Shown piece after piece: positions 1-6,352 of a DNA stretch of 6,352 bases. Both the position numbers and the translations under genes were made by a program. Below the pieces are notes generated by a model. That model was given only the letters and a program-made list of their open reading frames with translations. It made no database searches and was not told the DNA's origin. Positions within the stretch are counted from its first letter, which is position 1. Every line of letters begins with the position of its first letter. Source of the DNA: Candidatus Zhuqueibacterota bacterium 4484_87 (GTDB lineage Bacteria; Zhuqueibacterota; Zhuqueibacteria; Thermofontimicrobiales; Thermofontimicrobiaceae); contig NATN01000168.1 in the NCBI GenBank assembly GCA_002085355.1, positions 1-6,352 on the forward strand. Direction: 5' to 3'.

Positions 1-565
1 ATTGATGAAAACCATTCTGGCGCCAGGCTTGAAAGCGAGAATGATTGGTTTGCGCGGCTGGTTTTCTACAAATATCCTCGGCAATCGCGACGGCGAAGTG
101 CTGGATGATCCCGATTCATTTAAGACAAAAGAAGAGAGCAAGCTGTCGGTTTTGGAGCATATTTTGCAGCCGGAAGTTTATCCTGACCTGTACAAAGATT
201 TGTACCACAAAGTGCGCATCAATTACTATCCTCCGCGCGGCGACAATAAAGAAGGTTGGGACAATCTTGATATTTTTGGCTGGCTGGGTTATCCCATGCA
301 GATCAAAGTTGATTTCCTTTGCCGGGACAGTATTTTAGCAGCTCCCATCGTGCTTGATTTGGCACTGTTGATGGATTTGTCTCAGCGCTGCCACTGGAAA
401 GGCATTCAGGAATGGCTCTCCTTTTATTTCAAGAGCCCGATGCATGCGCCGGAAGTTTATCCGGAGCATGATATTTTCATTCAGTTGATCAAGCTGAAAA
501 ATACTCTGCGCTATTTGAAGGGCGAGGAATTGATCACTCATTTGGGAATGGAATATTACGATTAA
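1..565 (+). CDS. ino1: myo-inositol-1-phosphate synthase, C-terminal part (5' end outside window)
   Basis: NAD-dependent isomerase that turns glucose 6-phosphate into inositol 1(3)-phosphate, the entry step to inositol lipids and inositol-based solutes; cytoplasmic. The reading frame begins at base 2 and is already inside the protein; the TTG there is an internal Leu codon, not a start. Visible family motifs, numbered from that Leu: NILGNRDG (24-31, matching the NxLGNxDG element), FKTKEESK (40-47), RGDNK (79-83), the RDSILAAPIVLDL segment (108-120) and FYFKSPMHAPE (141-151). The four lysines that line the active site in yeast Ino1 (K369, K373, K412, K489) correspond by motif to K43, K47, K83 and K144 here, so the enzyme is probably active. 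The TAA stop is followed by a long non-coding gap, so this gene probably ends its own transcript. Family members run from about 360 to over 500 aa, so roughly half is missing on the left. Confidence 0.93.
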   Translation, partial: LMKTILAPGLKARMIGLRGWFSTNILGNRDGEVLDDPDSFKTKEESKLSVLEHILQPEVYPDLYKDLYHKVRINYYPPRGDNKEGWDNLDIFGWLGYPMQIKVDFLCRDSILAAPIVLDLALLMDLSQRCHWKGIQEWLSFYFKSPMHAPEVYPEHDIFIQLIKLKNTLRYLKGEELITHLGMEYYD

Positions 566-621
566 TTCGATTTCCTGATTCAATGCAAAGCGTTTTTGAC
601 GGAAGTGACAGATTTTGATGC

Positions 622-689
622 CAATTGATTTTGCGGATAGCGGCTGTAATCCCGTTATTGGAAGATACGTCCCGCTAAAGAATCAATTG
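622..689. repeat. inverted repeat with nested second stem
   Basis: CAATTGATT (622-630) is perfectly complementary to AATCAATTG (681-689); a T-G and a T-A pair extend it by two. Inside it, TAGCGG (638-643) pairs with CCGCTA (672-677), leaving a 5-base bulge on the left, one base on the right and a loop of about 28 bases. It lies about 55 bases after the ino1 stop. It could be a structured 3' untranslated region or a protein-binding palindrome. The outer arms are AT-rich and no T-run follows, so it does not look like a classical terminator. Confidence 0.4.
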
Positions 690-692
690 ATC

Positions 693-782
693 CTGAAGTT
701 GCTTCTGTCAGAAATGAAAAATGTGTTGAAGCTCTTTGATTTTGGTGAAATTGTTTTGACTGGCTGAAGGTTGCTTTTGTCA
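693..782 (+). repeat. imperfect direct repeat, copies at 693-710 and 764-782
   Basis: CTGAAGTTGCTTCTGTCA (693-710) recurs as CTGAAGGTTGCTTTTGTCA (764-782), differing by one inserted G and one C/T change. Start-to-start spacing is 71 bases. The second copy forms part of the left arm and the loop of the 758-796 hairpin; the first has only a short GAAG-TTG-CTTC stem. This may be a local duplication or paired binding sites. Function unknown. Confidence 0.35.
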
Positions 783-796
783 ATTTTCAGCCAGTC
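758..796 (+). terminator. strong hairpin, candidate terminator without a clear U-run
   Basis: GACTGGCTGAAGGTTG (758-773) pairs with CAATTTTCAGCCAGTC (781-796): 16 consecutive pairs, of which two are G-U, around a 7-base loop (774-780). The outer 11 pairs are perfect Watson-Crick. The following bases, TTGCAATTAT, are only loosely T-rich, so intrinsic termination would be weak. Position supports either the end of the ino1 transcript or a leader structure about 57 bases before the MATE start. On the opposite strand the stem is followed by AAAACAAT, which gives no terminator in that direction. Confidence 0.4.
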
Positions 797-806
797 TTGC
801 AATTAT
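777..806 (+). promoter_or_regulatory. weak sigma70-like promoter candidate for the MATE-tmk-ctpA-ppdK genes
   Basis: TTGTCA (777-782, five of six to the -35 consensus) lies 18 bases before AATTAT (801-806, four of six to the -10 consensus). Transcription would begin near 813 and leave a leader of about 40 bases. The -35 falls within the loop and right arm of the hairpin at 758-796. If the organism uses a Bacteroidota-type -33/-7 promoter, this match means little. Confidence 0.22.
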
Positions 807-843
807 CACGAGAACGATTTGTGTAAACAAGCAGGAAAAAACT

Positions 844-847
844 GAGG
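844..847 (+). promoter_or_regulatory. ribosome binding site supporting the TTG start of the MATE gene
   Basis: GAGG at 844-847 ends five bases before the TTG at 853. No ATG or GTG lies in frame between the upstream stop (TGA, 757-759) and this TTG, so the site is what decides the start. Confidence 0.5.
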
Positions 848-852
848 CAGAT

Positions 853-2193
853 TTGGCACACGGTAATCCGCTAAAAAAAATATTGCGCACATCCATTCCG
901 GCGATGATCGATCTGTCGTCTCAAACAGTTTTTTTTACCATTGAGGCGATTTTTATCGGCAGATTGAGCACGGCAGCATTTGCAGGCCAGGGGCTTGCCA
1001 TTCAGGTGATTATCGCGTTTCTGACAATCATCATTACCTTTATTGTCGGCAGTTCGCTGATTATCGCCAGGCATGTTGGCGCTGATCAGCGCATTGAAGC
1101 GAATCATGTTTTTGGCCAGGCAATCATGATCAGTATCGTGATTTCCTTTGTTTTTGCATTTATCTGGTACTTCGGGGGCATTTATCTGTTCAAGCTGATC
1201 AAAGAAGGCGGGTCACTGGAAGCGCAGAACGCAGGTATTTCTTATCTGCGCATTGTTGCCTTGTTTGCACCGATTGTCATCACGAATCTTGTTGCAGTGG
1301 GTTGTATTCGCGGAGCGGGAGATACTCATCTTTCGATGTTTGTCAATTTGACTATTAATACGCTGAATGTCATTTTATCGCCGCTGTTCATTTTTGGATG
1401 GTTCGGCTTCCCTCGCTGGGAAGTTGAAGGCGCTGCGGTTGCGCTGGGCATTTCCCATTCCATTGGGTTCCTGATAACGCTTTACATTTTGCGGACGCGA
1501 AAATCAGTTTTATTTCTTTCTTTCAAAGAACTTACAAGACCAAATTTCAAAACATTCAAGCGGCTCGTCAATACAGGCCTGCCGACCACAATGGAGCAGC
1601 TTTTCTGGGCAATCGGGTTGCTCATTGTCTCTTTGTTCGCGGCGCAAATGGGAAAAGATTATCTCGCAGCACACATGGCATTCAATAAAATCCAAAATGT
1701 TCTGTCCATGGCCTATCTCGGCATGAGTATGGGCGCCATGACTTTGATGGGCCAGCATTTAGGGGCGGAAAACAGGGAGTTGGCAGAGCGTACAGCTCGA
1801 ACCACGAGCTGGGTAGGATTCGTTTTTTCCATTTTTGTGGCGCTGGTGCTGTTAATTTTTTCCCGGCAAATTCTTTACATTTTTACACCGGAAACCCGGG
1901 TAATTCGTATCGGTATTCAGGCGATGACGGTTTTTGCCTTTGTGCAAATTCCCAAGGCCATGGACGGCGTTGTCATCGGGAATCTCCGCGGCGCCGGAGA
2001 TCTGAAATGGCTCATGTACATGACGCTTATTGGGGTTATTTTACTGGAAATCGGTCTGAACTGGGTTGGCGCTTTTGTGTTTAATTTGGGAGTAGCGGGT
2101 TTGTGGGGAGTACATTTGCTGGATGAAACCTTGCGCTATCTGGTGAATTACTGGCGTTTCAAAAGCGGACGCTGGAAGTCGATAAAGGTTTGA
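853..2193 (+). CDS. MATE-family efflux transporter
   Basis: Inner-membrane antiporter of the multidrug and toxin extrusion family, expected to export cationic drugs or metabolites in exchange for Na+ or H+. At 446 aa it has the family's normal length and about twelve hydrophobic segments. The two-fold repeat of the fold is readable: RHVGA (73-77) in the N half matches QHLGA (301-305) in the C half, and RGAGDT (153-158) matches RGAGDL (379-384), offsets of 228 and 226 residues. The opening NPLKKILRTSIPAMIDL and the EAIFIGRLS segment after the first helix are typical. The start is TTG with GAGG upstream; in-frame codons continue back to base 760 without a standard start, so the true N-terminus could be longer. 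The stop is one base before tmk, which argues for co-transcription and coupled translation. Substrate cannot be told from sequence; NorM/DinF-like labels would be guesses. Confidence 0.92.
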   Translation: MAHGNPLKKILRTSIPAMIDLSSQTVFFTIEAIFIGRLSTAAFAGQGLAIQVIIAFLTIIITFIVGSSLIIARHVGADQRIEANHVFGQAIMISIVISFVFAFIWYFGGIYLFKLIKEGGSLEAQNAGISYLRIVALFAPIVITNLVAVGCIRGAGDTHLSMFVNLTINTLNVILSPLFIFGWFGFPRWEVEGAAVALGISHSIGFLITLYILRTRKSVLFLSFKELTRPNFKTFKRLVNTGLPTTMEQLFWAIGLLIVSLFAAQMGKDYLAAHMAFNKIQNVLSMAYLGMSMGAMTLMGQHLGAENRELAERTARTTSWVGFVFSIFVALVLLIFSRQILYIFTPETRVIRIGIQAMTVFAFVQIPKAMDGVVIGNLRGAGDLKWLMYMTLIGVILLEIGLNWVGAFVFNLGVAGLWGVHLLDETLRYLVNYWRFKSGRWKSIKV

Positions 2194-2194
2194 C

Positions 2195-2851
2195 ATGAAT
2201 AAATCCGGATATTTGATAACTTTTGAAGGAATAGATGGTTGCGGTAAATCTGTGCAGGTTCAGCGGCTCACAGAAAAACTGGATGAAAAGGGTTTTGAGT
2301 ATATCTTGCTGCGCGAACCAGGGGGGACACTTATTTCGGAAAAAATCAGAGAAGTTTTGCTGACGAAAGCTGAAGAGCCCATGACGCCATTGGCGGAATT
2401 TCTGCTTTTTTCTGCTGCGAGAGCCCAGCTTACGAACTACACTATTCTTCCGGCACTGAAAGAAGGAAAAATTATCATCCTGGATCGATTCTTCGATTCC
2501 AGTACTGCTTATCAGGGATATGGTCGCGGTATTGATCCGGATTTTATTCAGCGAGTAAATAGGATGGCGACCAGCGGCACAGATCCGGATTTAACTTTTT
2601 TTCTGGATATTGATCTGGAAGAGATGAAAAAGCGACGGAAAAAGTCAGGCAAAGCTCTGGATCGCATGGAAGATCAGGCGCTTGAATTTTTCAACCGCGT
2701 CAGAGAAGGGTATCAGGAGCTTGCGCGGGCAAATTCGGAACGATTTTATATTATTGATGGTAAAAAGTCTATTGATGAAATCAGCCGGGAAATCTGGCAA
2801 GAAATAGAACAGCGAATTTTGTCCGCTGCTTCGCCGACGAAAAAAAATTAA
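2195..2851 (+). CDS. tmk: thymidylate kinase (dTMP kinase)
   Basis: Phosphorylates dTMP to dTDP with ATP, the step that commits thymidylate to dTTP for DNA synthesis; cytoplasmic homodimer. The 218 aa match the usual 200-220. Seen in order: P-loop GIDGCGKS (12-19), the REPGGT nucleoside-site motif (40-45), the SAARAQL helix (73-79), DRF (97-99) followed by SSTAYQGYGRG (102-112), and a lid with KRRKKSGK (146-153) and LDRME (155-159). Basic residues in the lid and none in the P-loop are the bacterial type II pattern. Two mild oddities: the P-loop reads GKSV where GKST is common, and DRF replaces the frequent DRY. ATG follows AAAGG (2184-2188), six bases away and inside the end of the MATE gene, whose stop is one base before. 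The short Lys-rich tail (SAASPTKKN) is outside the conserved fold. Confidence 0.97.
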   Translation: MNKSGYLITFEGIDGCGKSVQVQRLTEKLDEKGFEYILLREPGGTLISEKIREVLLTKAEEPMTPLAEFLLFSAARAQLTNYTILPALKEGKIIILDRFFDSSTAYQGYGRGIDPDFIQRVNRMATSGTDPDLTFFLDIDLEEMKKRRKKSGKALDRMEDQALEFFNRVREGYQELARANSERFYIIDGKKSIDEISREIWQEIEQRILSAASPTKKN

Positions 2852-2854
2852 CAT

Positions 2855-2867
2855 TCCTCAAGGAGGA
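2855..2867 (+). promoter_or_regulatory. ribosome binding site of ctpA inside a small hairpin
   Basis: AGGAGG (2861-2866) ends six bases before the ATG at 2873, close to the ideal site and the strongest in the window. TCCTC (2855-2859) can pair with GAGGA (2863-2867) across a 3-base loop, which could partly hide the site. No terminator or promoter is visible in the 21-base gap after tmk, so the gene is read from the upstream transcript. Confidence 0.6.
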
Positions 2868-2872
2868 TTTGG

Positions 2873-4585
2873 ATGATGAAAGATAAAAAACTTTTGACAA
2901 TAGGTCTGATTGTGCTGCTGGCGGTCTCTGCGACGATGTTCGGCGGCTGGATTGCGGGGCAGACGAAAACGGAAAAACCGGATTATTATTTTCAAATCGA
3001 AAAAAATATGGCGCTCTTTGGCAGAATTTATGAAGAGGTCACAAAGCGTTACGTTGAAGTGATAGATCCGGAAAAATTTATGCGCGCCGGAATAGATGGG
3101 ATGCTGCGGACATTGGACCCCTATACAATGTACATCGAGCATGAGGGAGAAACAAATTTTGATTTGAAATTGCTGACTACCGGTAAGTACGGCGGTGTCG
3201 GGATGCGCATCGCCAAACGGGATGGCTGGCCCACTGTTGTAGAACCTCCGTTTGAAGGAACGCCTTCTGCGCGCGCCGGTATTCGTGAAGGTGATAAAAT
3301 TATTGAAATCAACGGCGAAACAACGAAAGATTTCACCATCAGTGAAACAGCGCAAAGATTGCGTGGCAAAATTGGCACAGAAGTGAATATCAAAATTCGC
3401 CGCTATGGTATGGAAAAACCTCTGGAATTTCGGCTGATCAGGGCAGAAATTAATGTGAGCGACATCGCTTACGCCGGATTGATCGACGATGAGATCGGAT
3501 ACATTCGTTTGAGTCAATTCACCCGCAAAGCCGGAGGCGAATTGCAGGATTCCATAGTGTCCATGAAAAAGCAGGGAATGAAAGGGCTGATTCTTGATTT
3601 ACGGGGAAATCCCGGCGGACTGCTGGAATCAGCGGTTCAGGTCGCGGAATGTTTTGTCCCTAAAAATAATTTGATTGTTTCCAAGCATGGCAGACTTTCT
3701 TCTTCTGATAAAGAGTATTATTCCCGCGTCGATCCTGTCTGGCCTGATGAGCCACTGGTCGTTTTGGTCGATGGATTCAGCGCTTCGGCGTCAGAAATTG
3801 TTGCCGGTGCAATTCAGGATTTGGATCGCGGCGTGATCATCGGGAGACCTACTTTTGGCAAGGGACTTGTACAAACGGTCATTCCGGTGGACAGAAATGG
3901 CTCCTCTCTGAAAATTACTTCGGAAAAATATTACCTTCCCAGCGGGCGTCTGATTCAAAAACCGGGATTTATTCGTTCCAAAAATGTGCTCTGGGGTTAT
4001 GACAAGAGCAAAAAAGATACGACAAAAAAAGAGGAAAAAATTTATTACACTTCAGCAAAACGCGAAGTAAAAGGCGGTGGTGGTATCAAACCGGATATTG
4101 AAATTAAAGGCGAAAAGATGACCCCGCTGGTGGGAAATTTGATTATGAAATCCATGTTTTTCAACTTTGCGCTGGATTATGCCTCCAAACACGAAGCCTT
4201 GGGTAGGGATTTTGCTGTGAACGATCAGATTATTTCTGATTTTAAAACTTTTTTGAAAGAGAAAGATTTCACTTACAAAACATCTGCAGAAGAACTTATT
4301 GAAGATCTGAAAAAAGCTATTGATCAGGATGAACTATCAGAACAAGTGAAAGGTAAGGTCGAGGCTTTGGAAGAAGCCATTATTCTGGAAAAGAAGGATG
4401 ATTTTAAAAAGAATTTGCCCGTCATCAAACGCTATCTGCGCCAGGAGATCAGCGCCAAGCTTTGGGGGACCAAAGGGAAATATGAGAGTGTTTTCCATGA
4501 TGATCGGGTAATTAAAAAAGCTGTTGAAACTTTGAAAAACCATGATGAATATTTTTCATTGTTAAAGCCGAATGATGCGAATTAA
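2873..4585 (+). CDS. ctpA: C-terminal processing peptidase, S41 family, with PDZ domain and long C-terminal extension
   Basis: Membrane-anchored serine protease of the CtpA/CtpB/Prc family, which trims or degrades envelope proteins from their C-termini outside the cytoplasm. An N-terminal Lys-rich stub and hydrophobic helix (7-29) form a signal anchor. A helical cap includes the LDPYT motif (81-85). The PDZ domain spans about 105-185, beginning near GGVGMRI. The protease core has DLRGNPGG (242-249), SASASE (303-308) and TFGKGLVQ (327-334). By spacing with B. subtilis CtpB (S309, K334, Q338), the catalytic triad is S305, K330 and Q334, all present. A charged insert, about 380-400, precedes KPD (406-408), and some 160 further residues rich in Lys and Glu form a C-terminal extension; many CtpA proteins end near 430-450, so 570 aa is long. 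The first of two adjacent ATGs is chosen for its SD spacing. Cleavage targets are unknown. Confidence 0.94.
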   Translation: MMKDKKLLTIGLIVLLAVSATMFGGWIAGQTKTEKPDYYFQIEKNMALFGRIYEEVTKRYVEVIDPEKFMRAGIDGMLRTLDPYTMYIEHEGETNFDLKLLTTGKYGGVGMRIAKRDGWPTVVEPPFEGTPSARAGIREGDKIIEINGETTKDFTISETAQRLRGKIGTEVNIKIRRYGMEKPLEFRLIRAEINVSDIAYAGLIDDEIGYIRLSQFTRKAGGELQDSIVSMKKQGMKGLILDLRGNPGGLLESAVQVAECFVPKNNLIVSKHGRLSSSDKEYYSRVDPVWPDEPLVVLVDGFSASASEIVAGAIQDLDRGVIIGRPTFGKGLVQTVIPVDRNGSSLKITSEKYYLPSGRLIQKPGFIRSKNVLWGYDKSKKDTTKKEEKIYYTSAKREVKGGGGIKPDIEIKGEKMTPLVGNLIMKSMFFNFALDYASKHEALGRDFAVNDQIISDFKTFLKEKDFTYKTSAEELIEDLKKAIDQDELSEQVKGKVEALEEAIILEKKDDFKKNLPVIKRYLRQEISAKLWGTKGKYESVFHDDRVIKKAVETLKNHDEYFSLLKPNDAN

Positions 4586-4628
4586 ACGAGTAGAAATTAT
4601 TGACCTCGAAACTTAAGGAGATTGATTG
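4586..4628 (+). promoter_or_regulatory. ctpA-ppdK spacer with ppdK ribosome binding site
   Basis: AAGGAG (4615-4620) ends eight bases before the ATG at 4629 and fixes that start. The 43-base spacer shows no hairpin with a T-run, so ppdK is probably transcribed with ctpA. Confidence 0.7.
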
Positions 4629-6352
4629 ATGAGTAAAAAGTATGTTTATTTATTTGGAAAAGGAAAAGCTGACGGCGATGCGTCGATGAAAGAACTGCTC
4701 GGCGGAAAAGGTGCTAATTTAGCTGAGATGTCTAATCTGGGGATTCCTGTTCCTGCCGGATTTACGATTTCCACTGAAGTTTGTACGCAATTTTATGATG
4801 AAGGTGGCAAACTGAGCGATGAAGTGAAGAAGCAAGTGATTGAAGGGATGAAACATATTGAAAGTGTGATGGGAGCAAAATTCGGCGACAAGGATAATCC
4901 GTTGCTGGTTTCTGTTCGCTCCGGTGCGCCTGCTTCCATGCCCGGAATGATGGATACAGTTCTGAATTTGGGATTGAACGAAGAAACCGTTCAGGGCATG
5001 ATTAAACATTCCAATAACGAGCGTTTCGGTTGGGATTCCTACCGCAGATTTGTACAGATGTACGGCGATGTTGTTATGGGATTGAAGCCGGAGTCCAAAG
5101 AAGAAGAAGACCCGTTTGAGGTTATTATTGATAAAGTCAAAGCGGAAAGAAACGTTAAATTGGACACGGAGCTGGACGCCGAGGATTTGAAACGTCTGGT
5201 CGAATTGTTCAAAGCTGAAATCAAAAAACGTACGGGCAAGGATTTTCCAACCGATCCCTGGGAGCAGCTCTGGGGAGCAATCGGCGCTGTGTTTGGCTCC
5301 TGGAACAATCCGCGCGCCATTACTTACCGCAAATTAAATAACATTCCTGCACATTGGGGCACGGCTGTGAATGTGCAGTCCATGGTTTTCGGTAACATGG
5401 GTGATGATTGTGCCACTGGTGTGGCTTTCACGCGCGATCCTGCAACGGGAAGAAGACAGTTTTACGGCGAGTATCTTGTAAACGCCCAGGGCGAAGATGT
5501 TGTGGCTGGTATTCGTACACCGCAGCCGATCAACGATTCGACCAAGAGCGATCCATCTCACAAAACTTTGCAGGAAGTGATGCCTGAAGCCTATGCTGAG
5601 CTGGAAGCAATTTACAAAAAGTTAGAAGAGCATTACAAAGATATGCAGGATATCGAGTTTACCATTCAGAAGGGGCATCTCTGGATGTTACAAACCCGAA
5701 CCGGGAAACGTACGGCTGCTGCGGCGGTTCGCATTGCCGTGGAGATGGTGGAAGAAGGGCTAATTGACAAAGAGACTGCTGTTATGCGCGTAGAGCCGGA
5801 ACAGTTGGATCAGCTTTTGCATCCGATGTTCGACCCTGATGCCAAAACTAAAGTAATCGCCAAAGGTTTGCCCGCTTCTCCGGGTGCCGCGACAGGTCGC
5901 ATCGTTTTTCACGCTGATGACGCCGAAGATTGGGCTGCCAAGGGCGAGAATGTCATTTTGGTTCGCATTGAGACATCGCCGGAAGATATTGGCGGAATGA
6001 GCGTCGCCAGAGGTATCTTAACTGCCCGTGGCGGCATGACTTCCCACGCGGCTGTTGTTGCACGCGGAATGGGTATTTGCTGCGTTGCTGGCTGCGGTGA
6101 TCTGGAAATCAGCTATAAAGATAAAACAATGACCGTGAAGGGCAAAGCTTACAAAGAGGGTGATTGGATTTCTCTGGACGGTTCCAAGGGCGAAGTCATT
6201 GAAGGCAAAGTCCCCACAGTCGAGCCAAAATTGTCCGGTAATTTTGGCAAATTGATGTCCTGGGCTGATGAAATCAGAAAATTGGGCGTGCGCACAAACG
6301 CAGATACTCCGCATGATTCAACAGTTGCCAGAAATTTCGGTGCTGAAGGAAT
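4629..6352 (+). CDS. ppdK: pyruvate, phosphate dikinase, N-terminal two thirds (3' end outside window)
   Basis: Interconverts pyruvate + ATP + Pi and PEP + AMP + PPi in the cytoplasm; in many anaerobes it works as a PPi-saving glycolytic step, elsewhere in gluconeogenesis. The frame is open for 574 codons to the window edge, out of about 870-910 in the family. The ATP-grasp domain starts with KELLGGKGANLAEM (21-34). R97 in SVRSGAPASMPGMMD, and E343 and Q355 in the DIEFT...LQTR stretch, match C. symbiosum ATP-site residues R92, E323 and Q335. The phosphohistidine domain carries GGMTSHAA with H473 as the phosphorylated residue. Thr471, two residues before it, is equivalent to the threonine targeted by PPDK regulatory protein in plants. 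The PEP/pyruvate barrel has just begun: the last residues read TNADTP...ARNFGAEG, just before the expected GLCRTEHMF motif. The start follows AAGGAG at 4615-4620. No frameshift or missing active-site residue is seen in the visible part. Confidence 0.97.
   Translation, partial: MSKKYVYLFGKGKADGDASMKELLGGKGANLAEMSNLGIPVPAGFTISTEVCTQFYDEGGKLSDEVKKQVIEGMKHIESVMGAKFGDKDNPLLVSVRSGAPASMPGMMDTVLNLGLNEETVQGMIKHSNNERFGWDSYRRFVQMYGDVVMGLKPESKEEEDPFEVIIDKVKAERNVKLDTELDAEDLKRLVELFKAEIKKRTGKDFPTDPWEQLWGAIGAVFGSWNNPRAITYRKLNNIPAHWGTAVNVQSMVFGNMGDDCATGVAFTRDPATGRRQFYGEYLVNAQGEDVVAGIRTPQPINDSTKSDPSHKTLQEVMPEAYAELEAIYKKLEEHYKDMQDIEFTIQKGHLWMLQTRTGKRTAAAAVRIAVEMVEEGLIDKETAVMRVEPEQLDQLLHPMFDPDAKTKVIAKGLPASPGAATGRIVFHADDAEDWAAKGENVILVRIETSPEDIGGMSVARGILTARGGMTSHAAVVARGMGICCVAGCGDLEISYKDKTMTVKGKAYKEGDWISLDGSKGEVIEGKVPTVEPKLSGNFGKLMSWADEIRKLGVRTNADTPHDSTVARNFGAEG

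Larger units (their letters stand above)
566..852. other. non-coding gap between ino1 and the MATE gene
   Basis: No convincing reading frame on either strand; the frame continuing past the ino1 stop closes after 20 codons at a TGA and resembles nothing I recognise. The stretch is not featureless. It holds an inverted repeat with arms 622-630 and 681-689, a strong hairpin at 758-796, an imperfect direct repeat (693-710 and 764-782), three copies of GATTTTG (611-617, 627-633, 738-744) and a weak promoter-like pair before the MATE gene. It most likely contains the ino1 transcript end and the start of the downstream operon. Confidence 0.7.

Noticed and set aside
45..338. A 97-codon + strand frame inside ino1
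   Set aside because: It is a +1 shadow of the ino1 frame, whose translation carries all the conserved motifs; the alternative product has none.
596..625. TTGACG (596-601) as a -35 box after ino1
   Set aside because: No -10-like sequence at 16-18 bases, and no gene begins within 200 bases downstream.
566..628. Readthrough extension of ino1 past its TAA
   Set aside because: Only 20 codons before a TGA; the protein already ends with a normal family C-terminus and the extra residues look random.
853..2193. MATE gene as part of a toxin-antitoxin, defence or biosynthetic cluster
   Set aside because: No biosynthetic, nuclease, integrase or regulator gene lies next to it; its neighbours are housekeeping genes in the same orientation.
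2858..3517. A 219-codon open frame on the minus strand opposite the first third of ctpA
   Set aside because: It lies wholly over a well-supported gene, its product has no recognisable fold or motif, and no good ribosome site or operon partner exists on that strand. It is a shadow of the codon use of ctpA.
4600..4628. TTGACC (4600-4605) as a -35 box for ppdK
   Set aside because: A -10 at normal spacing would fall at about 4623-4628, directly before the ATG, and the bases there (TGATTG) do not resemble one. It would leave no room for the SD site.
4719..5561. Three consecutive minus-strand open frames (4719-5009, 5039-5320, 5334-5561)
   Set aside because: They are antisense to continuous ppdK coding sequence that matches the family residue by residue; the translations look like noise.

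Overview
The window is a compact, same-strand stretch of housekeeping and metabolic genes. It carries the 3' end of a myo-inositol-1-phosphate synthase gene, a non-coding gap of about 290 bases, and then four closely packed + strand genes: a MATE-family multidrug/Na+ efflux transporter, thymidylate kinase (tmk), a C-terminal processing S41 protease (ctpA type) and the first two thirds of pyruvate, phosphate dikinase (ppdK). Both end genes are cut by the window edges. I see no RNA gene, mobile element, CRISPR array or prophage feature.

The sequence is clearly bacterial: Shine-Dalgarno sites precede the genes, thymidylate kinase has the bacterial (type II) arrangement of basic residues, and genes are spaced by 1, 21 and 43 bases. 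Moderate base composition, a bacterial inositol-phosphate synthase, PPDK and a long CtpA with a charged C-terminal extension would fit an uncultured or anaerobic member of the Bacteroidota/Calditrichota/KSB1 (FCB) neighbourhood. That placement is inference from gene flavour and not something I can prove here.

Layout: 1-565 is the C-terminal 187 codons of inositol-phosphate synthase with all four expected catalytic-site lysines. 566-852 is non-coding, with a 16-pair hairpin (758-796), a second inverted repeat (622-689), an imperfect direct repeat and a weak promoter candidate; it is the natural transcription boundary between ino1 and what follows. 853-2193 is the MATE transporter, with a TTG start. 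2195-2851 is tmk, one base after the MATE stop. 2873-4585 is the S41 protease behind a strong AGGAGG site. 4629-6352 is ppdK, running off the right edge.

The four downstream genes look like one transcription unit, but their products do not form an obvious pathway: membrane efflux, dTTP synthesis, periplasmic proteolysis and PEP/pyruvate interconversion. I found no credible evidence for an undescribed system. The points worth a second look are the structured gap before the transporter, the unusual transporter start and the extended protease tail.
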